Positions 1 to 5,586 of a stretch of DNA of 11,941 nt are shown here, piece by piece. The DNA is from Candidatus Limimorpha equi (lineage in GTDB: Bacteria > Bacteroidota > Bacteroidia > Bacteroidales > F082), in contig JAGHSL010000280.1 of the NCBI GenBank assembly GCA_018065885.1, forward strand, positions 1 through 11,941. Reading direction: 5' to 3'. How positions within the stretch are numbered: position 1 is the stretch's first letter; each line of letters begins with the position of its first letter. The position numbers and the translations under genes are program-made. The notes below the pieces were generated by a model. The model saw only the letters and a list, made by a program, of their open reading frames with translations. It made no database searches and was not told the DNA's origin.

Positions 1-59
1 TATAGAATTTAGCTTGGTAAGAAATTTTGGGGATTTTTTTGATGGAGGGTGTATTAACT

Positions 60-244
60 AACCGCAGATTTGCTAGATTACGCTGTTTTTCATCAAAAAA
101 AATTTTTTACAGATTGTACAGATTAAATTTTTGATGCGCAAGCGTATAAATTTCTACGGATTAGCTGACGCAAGAGAAAAATTTACTCATAATTTACTCT
201 AAAATTTACTCCGTATTTTCTCTCTCCCGCCTTGGCGGAATATG
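60..244. repeat. Intergenic repeat, copy 1
   Basis: This is the first of two direct copies. It begins AACCGCAGATTTGCT and ends CCGCCTTGGCGGAATATG. Shared blocks in the same order as copy 2 are: AACCGCAGATTT near the left end, an ACAGATT/GCAGATT block, TTTTTGATGCGCAAGCG with a near-palindrome (ATGCGC-AA-GCGTAT, 134-147), three AATTTACTC words (180, 191, 203), and a perfect 5-bp GC stem CCGCC-TT-GGCGG (227-238). There is no coding potential. AACCGCAGATTNCGCTGAT-like intergenic repeats are, as I recall, common in Bacteroidales, so this is probably a genome-wide dispersed family rather than a local oddity. Confidence 0.75.
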
Positions 245-252
245 ATTTTTTG

Positions 253-427
253 AACCGCAGATTTCGCTGATGAGGCTGATTTTACGCAGATTGAATTTTT
301 GGATGCGCAAGCGCATGAATTAGCACGGATTGCCTGGCGCGAAGCGTCATTCCCGCGAAGGCGGGAATCTCATAATTTACTCGGAAATTTACTCCGCATT
401 TACTCTCTACCGCCTTGGCGGAATATG
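253..427. repeat. Intergenic repeat, copy 2, with three perfect hairpins
   Basis: This second direct copy starts 193 bp after copy 1 and has the same block order: AACCGCAGATTTCGCTGATG, GCAGATTGAATTTTTGGATG, three AATTTACTC-like words (374, 386, 397) and the terminal GC stem CCGCC-TT-GGCGG (410-421) followed by GAATATG. Unlike copy 1, the central palindrome is perfect (ATGCGC-AA-GCGCAT, 303-316), and there is an additional hairpin at 349-368 with no counterpart in copy 1. The copies are clearly homologous but have diverged by substitutions and small indels, so the duplication is not recent. Confidence 0.75.
349..368. repeat. Perfect 8-bp stem hairpin resembling a dRS3-type palindrome
   Basis: ATTCCCGC-GAAG-GCGGGAAT forms a perfect 8-bp stem with a 4-base loop. 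It is present only in the second repeat copy, replacing a short AT-rich segment of the first. It fits the ATTCCC-N8-GGGAAT pattern known from neisserial dRS3 elements, but a short palindrome can arise independently, so common origin is not claimed. It may be a mini-insertion or a transcript-end structure. Confidence 0.6.
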
Positions 428-494
428 CCGAGCAAACGTAAATTACCGATAATCATTCATTAATGAATTGGACGACTGGAAATTGCGGTTGCAA

Positions 495-1940
495 TCATTT
501 AGCATATTGATAAGCTCCCACATCGGGAATGCCCACACGGCTCACGCCATCGAAGTCGTATGGCACTTCTTCGCCAAAAACTGGATTGCCAATGCCAATG
601 GCGGCAGAGGTGATGCTGTCCAAATGATGGTCGTTGCGGCTGAAGTTGGCAAACATCGGGTCCTTGTTGAAAATGCAATGCTTGAAGCCCGGATAATCCG
701 TGAAGCGTTTCGATTTCAAGAGGCAGTGGTCGAAGACATAATTCGTGTCGGCTTCTTCATAAAAAGAGGTGGCGATTTCGTTTTCATTCTTGCCGTAAAC
801 GATGCAGTTGTCCAATTCGCAGTTGTGGAGTGGGTAGAGGTAGATTTCATCAATGCCTTCCCGATAATTGTCAATCGACAGAGCCACATAGTTGTTGGCG
901 GCAAAGGTGCAGTAATTGCTAATGGTGCCATGCACGAAACGATAGTCGCCGCCATGAATCTGGATGGCATTCACACCACTGTTGGCGATGACGAAATTCT
1001 TCAATTCAGCCGCATAATAAACGCTGTAGAACCCGCATCCCGACTGGTTTTCGATAATCGTATTGCTCACGCGCAATGCGCTTTGCGTGGCTTTCAGCAC
1101 CGACTGGCAGTTGATGCCGATGAAACTGTTGCGGATGATGGCGTGGTCGATGATGTTGTCGGCACCTTCGCGGCCATCCATGAGCATGATTTGGTCCCAT
1201 TGGCCGGGCTTGTCGGCATATTCGGCTTCCAATCGGTCGCTTTCGATGATAACTGGAGCTTCTTTTGTGCCTTCAACGACAAGTTGTCCGTCGCTCCACG
1301 AAATGATGCCGCCGTTGCCATGAACATAAACATGTGTTCCCGCTTCAATTTTCAGTGTGCCATACGAATTGATGAGGGCGTAACCATAAATGACGTATGG
1401 CCTTTCGTTTGTCCAAACTGTTGTCTCAAGGCTATCTGCAACGATTTTGAAAGGTCCGCTGATAGATGAAACGTGTTGATTGCCAACAATGTAATTTGCA
1501 TTTTGTCCCCAAGCTACAAGTTTTATGGTCTGAATGTTGCCATTGGTCGTGAATTCCAGTTCGTCTTCCACGATGAAAGGCGTATTAAGGTCGCTTGGAT
1601 TGATGGTGACGCGCAAAAACGAGAAAAGGCTGTCGTTGGCTGGAATTACTTTGTCGTAAAATTCGGAACCAGCTTCCCCGTCGACATTGAGCTTGAAAGG
1701 TGAGCTGTCGCCGCCAACTATGCGTATATTGCTGATATTGAGTGCGTCATCATGGCGGTTGTAAATCATCAGTTCGTGTGTGGTGGAGCCAATCGAGGTG
1801 AAGACGGTGTCGAAAAGCAGCGAATCGGAAGAAAATTCAAGCTTCAGGTGACTGTCGGTGCTGATGTTCTGTTCTTTTCTACAGGAAATGATGAACAGGG
1901 ATATGATGACAATTGTTAGGATATGCGTCAGTCTTTTCAT
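495..1940 (-). CDS. Lipoprotein with right-handed beta-helix fold (probable outer-membrane lipoprotein)
   Basis: Function is unknown; it is probably a cell-envelope structural or binding protein. From the ATG at 1940 it has 481 residues. A hydrophobic signal (residues 4-18) ends in FIISC, giving a lipidated Cys20. Residues 35-145 form an Ig/choice-of-anchor-like beta domain (LLFDTVFTSIGSTTHELMIY, then VEDELEFTTNG). From about residue 185 short beta-rungs repeat: YVIYGYALINSYGTLKIEAG, QLVVEGTKEAPVII, IIDHAIIRNSFIGI, NTIIENQSGCGFY, all typical of parallel beta-helices. The end, DFDGVSRVGIPDVGAYQY, is the usual closing motif of such helices. I recall this domain order as widespread in Bacteroidota. 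A TTG seven codons upstream (1961) is in frame but overlaps the -7 box, so it is rejected as the start. It is divergent from the barrel gene at 2032. There are no catalytic residues I can name, so an enzyme role (e.g. polysaccharide lyase) is not supported. Confidence 0.85.
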   Translation of the reverse strand: MKRLTHILTIVIISLFIISCRKEQNISTDSHLKLEFSSDSLLFDTVFTSIGSTTHELMIYNRHDDALNISNIRIVGGDSSPFKLNVDGEAGSEFYDKVIPANDSLFSFLRVTINPSDLNTPFIVEDELEFTTNGNIQTIKLVAWGQNANYIVGNQHVSSISGPFKIVADSLETTVWTNERPYVIYGYALINSYGTLKIEAGTHVYVHGNGGIISWSDGQLVVEGTKEAPVIIESDRLEAEYADKPGQWDQIMLMDGREGADNIIDHAIIRNSFIGINCQSVLKATQSALRVSNTIIENQSGCGFYSVYYAAELKNFVIANSGVNAIQIHGGDYRFVHGTISNYCTFAANNYVALSIDNYREGIDEIYLYPLHNCELDNCIVYGKNENEIATSFYEEADTNYVFDHCLLKSKRFTDYPGFKHCIFNKDPMFANFSRNDHHLDSITSAAIGIGNPVFGEEVPYDFDGVSRVGIPDVGAYQYAK

Positions 1941-1958
1941 GGAATGAGATTTGGGCTG

Positions 1959-1966
1959 CAAAGTTA
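1959..1966 (-). promoter_or_regulatory. Bacteroidota -7 promoter box for the beta-helix lipoprotein
   Basis: On the minus strand this reads TAACTTTG, a full match to TAnnTTTG, 18 nt before the ATG at 1940. The predicted leader is about 12-14 nt. A clear -33 TTTG at the expected 19-21 nt distance is not evident. Confidence 0.6.
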
Positions 1967-2005
1967 CAAACTTTAATTAGATACGCATGACTTCGAGAAA
2001 TATTG

Positions 2006-2013
2006 TATTTTTG
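2006..2013 (+). promoter_or_regulatory. Bacteroidota -7 promoter box for the barrel protein
   Basis: TATTTTTG matches TAnnTTTG and lies 18 nt before the ATG at 2032. It lies downstream of the in-frame ATG at 1987, so that earlier start would not be on this transcript. The -33 element is weak or absent. Confidence 0.6.
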
Positions 2014-2031
2014 TCGCAAATTTATATCGTT

Positions 2032-2592
2032 ATGAAACGCATACTTTTAACTTTGGTTTTGGCTTTTGGCCTGTTTTCGTTTTCTCAAGCCCAGTTTCTC
2101 TCCGATGTGGCGGATATGAAAGGGAAGACGGTGGTCGGCGGTAATTTCGGTTTAGGCGTGGGTGGCCGCAATTTCAGTCTTACCGTTGCGCCACAAATCG
2201 GTTATCGGGTGCGCAACGCCATCGAATTGGGCGGCAGGCTTTCCTACAGTCTCAGTGCCTATTTCGATGCACAATATGGCAATTCATCGCTGCATTGTTT
2301 CGGAGCAGGCCCATACGCAACAATTCAAATCTATAAAGGTTTGAGTGTCCATGTCGAGGATGAAGTGCTGTATTGTTTGCAACGGTTTAACCATCAAACG
2401 GTTACGGCCAGAGACAAATGGTACAACAGCGTGTTTGTTGGAGGAGGTTACAAAAGCTATTTTTCCGACAACACTTTCGCCTTCATCCTGATTCTCTATA
2501 ATTTGTCGTGGGATTATCAGGAGATTCATCAGCATGGGTCGCCATATTCAAGCCCTGTGCAGATTCGTGTAGGCTATTGTTTCGGCTTATAA
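2032..2592 (+). CDS. Small outer-membrane beta-barrel protein
   Basis: A 186-residue protein, likely inserted in the outer membrane; no specific function can be assigned. It begins MKRILLTLVLAFGLFSFSQA, a classic signal peptide with probable cleavage after Ala20, and then runs in alternating beta strands: TVVGGNFGLGVGGRNFSLTVAPQ, NAIELGGRLSYSLSAYF, FGAGPYATIQIYKGLSVHVE, SVFVGGGYKSYFS, and a final strand PVQIRVGYCFGL. Strand lengths and the paired glycine/aromatic pattern fit an 8-strand OmpA/OmpX-like barrel. The start at 2032 is chosen because the upstream ATG (1987) adds 15 residues before the signal peptide and lies ahead of the -7 box. Its stop overlaps the convergent thioredoxin gene: TTATAA at 2587-2592 supplies both stop codons. 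Confidence 0.85.
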   Translation: MKRILLTLVLAFGLFSFSQAQFLSDVADMKGKTVVGGNFGLGVGGRNFSLTVAPQIGYRVRNAIELGGRLSYSLSAYFDAQYGNSSLHCFGAGPYATIQIYKGLSVHVEDEVLYCLQRFNHQTVTARDKWYNSVFVGGGYKSYFSDNTFAFILILYNLSWDYQEIHQHGSPYSSPVQIRVGYCFGL

Positions 2593-3120
2593 CTCCGACT
2601 TGAAATCCTTCAGGAAATCGTCGCCACTCATGGTTTTGTAGGCCTTGTCGCCGAAGAAATGAATCATAGGTTCAAATTGCTTCGCTTCCTGATAACCGCC
2701 GATCACTTGCAGAATCTGGAAATTTTCGTCCATCAAAACGTAGGATGGATAGGATAACTTGTTGTGCAACAATGCGGCAGCCAGTTGGTGTGCCCCCTTG
2801 CGCCCATCGGGACGGGTGACGCCTGTGAAAGTGTAGCCGCTGAAAACGATGGTATCAGTACGCTCGGCATTGAATTTCACGGCATAGAATTTTTCATTCA
2901 TGTATTTGGCAATCACGGGATTCTTGAAAGTGGAGGCATCCATTTTCTTGCACCAGCCGCACCAGTCGGTGAACACGTCGATGAAAATCATCTTTGGTTC
3001 ATTCTTGCATGCTTCGACGGCCTCATTGAAATCCATCCATTTGATGGTTTCTGTTTTTTCCTGTGCCTTTGCGCCAAATGTCAGTAAGGCAAAGATGGCA
3101 AGTATGATTGTCTTTTTCAT
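2587..3120 (-). CDS. Periplasmic thioredoxin-fold protein with a CGWC active site
   Basis: A 177-residue protein predicted to act in the periplasm as a thiol:disulfide reductase or isomerase; the partner is unknown. The signal peptide is MKKTIILAIFALLTFGAKA. The redox motif WCGWC gives Cys54 and Cys57 after the beta strand MIFIDVFTD, and the cis-proline loop is SYPSYV (Pro125), so the fold is complete. The segment following CGWC (KKMDASTFKNPVIAKYMNEKF) is characteristic of the thioredoxin_7/DsbD-gamma-like group rather than of cytosolic TrxA. The start codon overlaps the stop of the upstream sirtuin gene (ATGA, 3117-3120), so translation is probably coupled. Its 3' end converges on the barrel gene with a 6-bp overlap. 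It could be annotated as DUF255-like or 'thioredoxin family protein'; a cytochrome maturation role is possible but not shown. Confidence 0.9.
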   Translation of the reverse strand: MKKTIILAIFALLTFGAKAQEKTETIKWMDFNEAVEACKNEPKMIFIDVFTDWCGWCKKMDASTFKNPVIAKYMNEKFYAVKFNAERTDTIVFSGYTFTGVTRPDGRKGAHQLAAALLHNKLSYPSYVLMDENFQILQVIGGYQEAKQFEPMIHFFGDKAYKTMSGDDFLKDFKSEL

Positions 3121-3803
3121 TTTTCAGCGGTCAGTTTGTCAAACAATTGTTTCATGCCAACAGTGGCTTTTTCCTTAATGAAAGTGACGCATCGCGAAAT
3201 GGGCTGTAAGTCTTTCGGGTCGATGACATAAATTTCGGCATTGTTTTTCGCATAATAAAGCAATCCGGCGGCAGGGTAGACGTTGAGCGATGTCCCAACA
3301 ATGACCACGATGTCAGCCTGTTCCACTTCGCGGACGGCATCTTCCATCAACGGAACGGCTTCACCGAACCACACGATGAACGGGCGCATCATGCCACCGT
3401 CCTCGGTGCGCGTGCCGTATGTTATGGGCGCATAGCCGATGTCCTGCACGCAACGCTTGCCACGGTCGCTGCAGGCCTTTGTCAGTTCGCCATGAAGGTG
3501 GATGATGTTGGTGGAACCAGCGCGTTCATGAAGATTATCAATGTTTTGCGTTACTACTGTGACCTTGAAATGCTTTTCCAATTCTGCGGCCAAAATGTGT
3601 GCTTGGTTGGGCTGTGCCTTTTCCAATTCAGTGCGCCGGGCATTATAGAATTGTATCATCAGTTCGGGATTGCGGTCCCAGCCTTCAATGCTGGCCACAT
3701 CTTCCACATTGTAGTTTTCCCACAGTCCGTTGCTGTCGCGGAAAGTGCTGATGCCACTCTCGGCACTGATGCCGGCTCCGGTTAAAAAGACGATTTTCTT
3801 CAT
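3117..3803 (-). CDS. cobB: Sir2-family NAD-dependent protein deacylase (CobB-like)
   Basis: A 228-residue cytosolic enzyme expected to remove acyl groups from lysines, using NAD+ and producing nicotinamide and O-acyl-ADP-ribose. Visible sirtuin motifs: GAGISAESGI (9-18) for NAD binding, TQNID (85-89), HLHGEL with catalytic His104, FIVWFGE (142-148), and VGTSLNVYPAAGL (169-181). The YNAR motif (Tyr53, Arg56) is the class III/SIRT5-CobB signature for binding succinyl, malonyl or glutaryl lysine, so desuccinylase activity is plausible. The zinc module is reduced: only Cys111 and Cys118 are present, and the second Cys pair expected before FIVWFGE is absent. Length and start fit the family's short bacterial forms. 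It is translationally coupled to the periplasmic thioredoxin gene by an ATGA overlap. No -7 box is visible directly upstream, where the leader is repeat DNA, so it may be read from the smpB promoter. Confidence 0.93.
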   Translation of the reverse strand: MKKIVFLTGAGISAESGISTFRDSNGLWENYNVEDVASIEGWDRNPELMIQFYNARRTELEKAQPNQAHILAAELEKHFKVTVVTQNIDNLHERAGSTNIIHLHGELTKACSDRGKRCVQDIGYAPITYGTRTEDGGMMRPFIVWFGEAVPLMEDAVREVEQADIVVIVGTSLNVYPAAGLLYYAKNNAEIYVIDPKDLQPISRCVTFIKEKATVGMKQLFDKLTAEK

Positions 3804-3812
3804 GATGTTTGT

Positions 3813-3840
3813 CTGTTTTCAGTTATCTGTTTTCAGTTTA
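3813..3840. repeat. Tandem 14-bp duplication in the sirtuin leader
   Basis: CTGTTTTCAGTTAT (3813-3826) is followed at once by CTGTTTTCAGTTTA (3827-3840), and a partial third element, CAGTTATCAG, runs to 3850. On the coding (minus) strand it reads as AACTGAAAACAG-like units. It begins 9 bp from the sirtuin ATG. Similar AACTGAAAACTG runs are, to my recollection, frequent intergenic filler in Bacteroidota. Confidence 0.8.
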
Positions 3841-3852
3841 CAGTTATCAGTT

Positions 3853-3916
3853 GTCCAAAAGTCTAAAAGTCTAATAGTCCAATAGTCTAAAAGTCAAAAT
3901 GTCCAAAAGTCCAAAA
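3853..3916. repeat. Short tandem repeat: eight gapless 8-bp units
   Basis: The units in order are GTCCAAAA, GTCTAAAA, GTCTAATA, GTCCAATA, GTCTAAAA, GTCAAAAT, GTCCAAAA, GTCCAAAA: eight copies of consensus GTC(C/T)AAAA with no indels, 64 bp in total. The array ends one base short of the smpB stop codon (3918-3920) and fills most of the 114-bp gap to the sirtuin. On the minus strand each unit supplies a TTTTGGAC/TTTTAGAC word. Copy number could vary between strains by slippage. No protein-coding use is seen. Confidence 0.9.
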
Positions 3917-3917
3917 T

Positions 3918-4379
3918 TCAATACCTTTCCATTCGTTCCAATTCGCGTTTCGAGTCTTTGGTTTTCAGCGACTCGCGCTTGTCGTAGAAGTGTTTGCCTC
4001 GTGCAAGGGCGATGTCGAGTTTTGCCAGACCTTTTTCATTTATATATAAGGTAACGGGAATGATGGTGAAGCCTTTTTCCTGCACCTTGTTTTTCATTTT
4101 GCGCAGTTCGCGGCGGGTGAGAAGCAGTTTGCGGTCGCGTTTCGGATCGTGGTTGTTGTAAGTGCCCAAGGCGTATTCGGCGATGTGCATTCCCAAAACG
4201 AAGAGTTCCTCGCCTTTGAACGAGCAGTAGGAATCAGCCAGACTTGCCTTTCCCTCCCTGATGGACTTGATTTCCGTTCCTGTCAGCACGATGCCCGCCG
4301 TAAGGGTCTCCACCAGAAAGTATTCGAAAGTGGCTCTCTTATTTTTAATGACGATGCTATAGTTGTTGTCTTTTTTCAT
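3918..4379 (-). CDS. smpB: SsrA-binding protein SmpB
   Basis: A 153-residue tmRNA-binding protein that carries tmRNA to stalled ribosomes in trans-translation. Family landmarks are clear: IVIKNKRATFEYFLVETLTAGIVLTGTEIKSIREGKASLADSY, the HIAEY..GTYNNHDPKRDRKLLLTRREL segment (residues 65-91), and a C-terminal tail RGKHFYDKRESLKTKDSKRE, whose KxxDKRE part occupies the mRNA channel. Length is typical. The ATG at 4379 (MKKDNNYSI) is chosen over an in-frame ATG at 4397 because a -7 box lies between them and family members begin close to this point. The gene is 30 bp downstream of the second CHR gene, so read-through is possible as well as its own promoter. Its partner tmRNA (ssrA) is not in the window. 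Confidence 0.97.
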   Translation of the reverse strand: MKKDNNYSIVIKNKRATFEYFLVETLTAGIVLTGTEIKSIREGKASLADSYCSFKGEELFVLGMHIAEYALGTYNNHDPKRDRKLLLTRRELRKMKNKVQEKGFTIIPVTLYINEKGLAKLDIALARGKHFYDKRESLKTKDSKRELERMERY

Positions 4380-4386
4380 AATGCGG

Positions 4387-4394
4387 CAAAAATA
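4387..4394 (-). promoter_or_regulatory. -7 promoter box for smpB, very close to the start codon
   Basis: On the minus strand this reads TATTTTTG, a perfect TAnnTTTG match, with only 7 nt between it and the smpB ATG. If used, the mRNA leader would be about 0-3 nt, i.e. leaderless or nearly so. Confidence 0.5.
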
Positions 4395-4409
4395 CATAAA
4401 TTTCGGGAA

Positions 4410-4949
4410 TTAGTACACGAAAAATCCTATTGCGCCGCTCAATACGATAAGCAGAATCGGGTTGGCCTTGAAAAAATAGGAAGCCACGAAAGCCAGCACG
4501 CAGATGATAATGCTCACATTGTTTTGGCCACGGCCAATCTCCACGAAATTCTGTGTGTTCATCATCGAAAGGCCGGCAGCGAAAATGAGTCCTGCCACGG
4601 CAGGTTTCAGCCCTTTGAGGGTGTTGTCTAACAAGTTGCTGTTTTTCTTGTTCATAAACAGCTTGATAATCATGTAAACCATGATGATGGAGGGCAGACA
4701 CAAGGCGAAAGAGGCTAACAACGAGCCCCATATTCCGGCGGTCGTGTAGCCGACGTATGTGGCAAGATTGATGGAAATTGGGCCGGGAGTCATCTGCGAG
4801 ATGGCCACCATGTCGGCAAATTCGGTTGTCGTCATCCAGGCATAATGTTCCACGACTTCGTGCTGAATGAGTGAAAGCATGGCATAGCCGCCGCCGAAGC
4901 CGAGGACACCTATTTTAATAAAGACCCAAAGCAGTTGCAGGTAAATCAT
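4410..4949 (-). CDS. CHR-family (chromate-type) transporter, second half-size subunit
   Basis: A 179-residue inner-membrane protein, one single-domain unit of the CHR (chromate ion transporter) superfamily. Family motifs: FGGGYAMLSLIQHEVV (residues 18-33) and ADMVAISQMTPGPISINLATYVGY (45-68) with the signature PGP at 55-57, followed by hydrophobic helices at about 74-100, 115-131 and 144-179. It starts inside the stop of the upstream paralogous subunit (ATGA, 4946-4949). Short CHR proteins usually work as a pair of inversely oriented halves, so the two genes likely encode one heteromeric transporter. Substrate is uncertain: chromate export is the name-giving activity, but many members have no shown link to chromate and may move sulfate or another anion. 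Confidence 0.92.
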   Translation of the reverse strand: MIYLQLLWVFIKIGVLGFGGGYAMLSLIQHEVVEHYAWMTTTEFADMVAISQMTPGPISINLATYVGYTTAGIWGSLLASFALCLPSIIMVYMIIKLFMNKKNSNLLDNTLKGLKPAVAGLIFAAGLSMMNTQNFVEIGRGQNNVSIIICVLAFVASYFFKANPILLIVLSGAIGFFVY

Positions 4950-5503
4950 TTTTCGGCCTCCTTTGCTTTTCGTTCAATGATGAGAGCGTAAACCAAACTT
5001 CCGGCAATGGCGGTGAGAATGACATAGGCGGGCGAAATCTTGCACCACCAAATCAGGAAAACGGCAAGAATCGGAATGATGGCGGTCTTCCAGGTCACTT
5101 TTGCCGATTTAATCATGCGCAGGGAAGGAGCCAGAATCAAGGCGACGACACAAGGGCGGATGCCTTTGAAGATGCGCTCCACCACAGGATTGTCGCGAAA
5201 TTCACGGAAAACCGTTGCCAGAAGCAGAATGATGACAATGGATGGAAGTATGGCGCCTAACATGGAGGCGAAGGCACCTTTCCGGCCTGCAACTTTCTGT
5301 CCGACATACAATGCTGTGTTGACTGCAAAGACTCCTGGCAATGATTGGATGATGGCAATCATGTCCCAAAACTCATCGCTGGCAATCCATTTCTTCTGGT
5401 CGACGACGGCTTTTTCCACCATCGAAAGCATGGCGTAACCTCCACCTAAAGTGAAGGCTCCGATTTTCATAAAGGTGAAAAAAAGTTCCCAAGTGCGTTT
5501 CAT
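4946..5503 (-). CDS. CHR-family (chromate-type) transporter, first half-size subunit
   Basis: A 185-residue membrane protein paralogous to the downstream subunit: LGGGYAMLSMVEKAVVDQKK (19-38) and WDMIAIIQSLPGVFAVNTALYVGQ (46-69) align with its motifs, and further helices follow at about 78-99, 115-130 and 141-177, with a charged tail ERKAKEAEK. The signature PGP is PGV here (56-58), so the two subunits are not interchangeable. The frame can be extended to 5581, but that adds 26 residues unlike the family and overlaps the divergent promoter region; the ATG at 5503 (MKRTWELFF) is preferred. It is the first gene of the minus-strand block and divergent from the GltS-like gene. Confidence 0.9.
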   Translation of the reverse strand: MKRTWELFFTFMKIGAFTLGGGYAMLSMVEKAVVDQKKWIASDEFWDMIAIIQSLPGVFAVNTALYVGQKVAGRKGAFASMLGAILPSIVIILLLATVFREFRDNPVVERIFKGIRPCVVALILAPSLRMIKSAKVTWKTAIIPILAVFLIWWCKISPAYVILTAIAGSLVYALIIERKAKEAEK

Positions 5504-5507
5504 GTTG

Positions 5508-5515
5508 CGAAAATA
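5508..5515 (-). promoter_or_regulatory. Possible imperfect -7 box for the CHR pair
   Basis: The minus strand reads TATTTTCG, one mismatch from TAnnTTTG, ending 4 nt before the ATG at 5503. If real, transcription would begin at or next to the start codon. This is a weak call, because AT-rich DNA gives such matches by chance. Confidence 0.3.
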
Positions 5516-5533
5516 GAATAAAAAATGATTGCT

Positions 5534-5567
5534 TTTGCTGGAGCAATTAAAAAAATTAGTACGTTTG
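5534..5567 (+). promoter_or_regulatory. Bacteroidota promoter for the GltS-like symporter
   Basis: TTTG at 5534-5537 (-33-like) is followed after 22 nt by TACGTTTG at 5560-5567, a full TAnnTTTG match lying 19 nt before the ATG at 5587. The spacer is slightly longer than the usual 19-21 nt. Confidence 0.55.
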
Positions 5568-5586
5568 CAAACTAAATTCAAATGAT

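Larger units (their letters stand above)
1..494. other. Gene-free left flank containing a duplicated non-coding repeat
   Basis: I see no convincing gene here. The stretch is AT-rich with many stops in all frames, and no reading frame resembles a known family. Its content is two diverged copies of a ~180-bp repeat (listed separately) with several GC-rich hairpins embedded in AT-rich DNA. Positions 1-59 and 428-494 show nothing recognisable. No T-tailed terminator is obvious for the minus-strand gene ending at 495, so the GC hairpins of the repeat copies may be what ends that transcript; that last point is inference. Confidence 0.7.

Noticed and set aside
1..494. Degraded gene or insertion sequence remnant in the left flank
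   Set aside because: No residual protein similarity, terminal inverted repeats or target duplications could be seen; the repeats are non-coding.
468..1469. A 333-codon open frame on the plus strand opposite the beta-helix lipoprotein gene
   Set aside because: It is antisense to a gene with clear lipoprotein and beta-helix features, has no recognisable domain, signal or promoter, and its composition looks like the mirror of the real gene.
1987..2031. Upstream ATG as the start of the barrel protein
   Set aside because: It would put 15 extra residues before a normal signal peptide and lies ahead of the -7 box at 2006-2013.
3853..3916. CRISPR array
   Set aside because: The units are 8 bp and contiguous with no spacers, and no cas genes are nearby.
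4149..4631. A 160-codon plus-strand frame crossing smpB and the CHR gene
   Set aside because: It spans the boundary of two certain genes on the other strand and matches no family; it is a shadow frame.
4946..5503. Frameshifted single full-length chromate transporter
   Set aside because: Both halves have their own start, complete single-domain length and paralogous motifs, and the ATGA overlap is a normal coupling arrangement.
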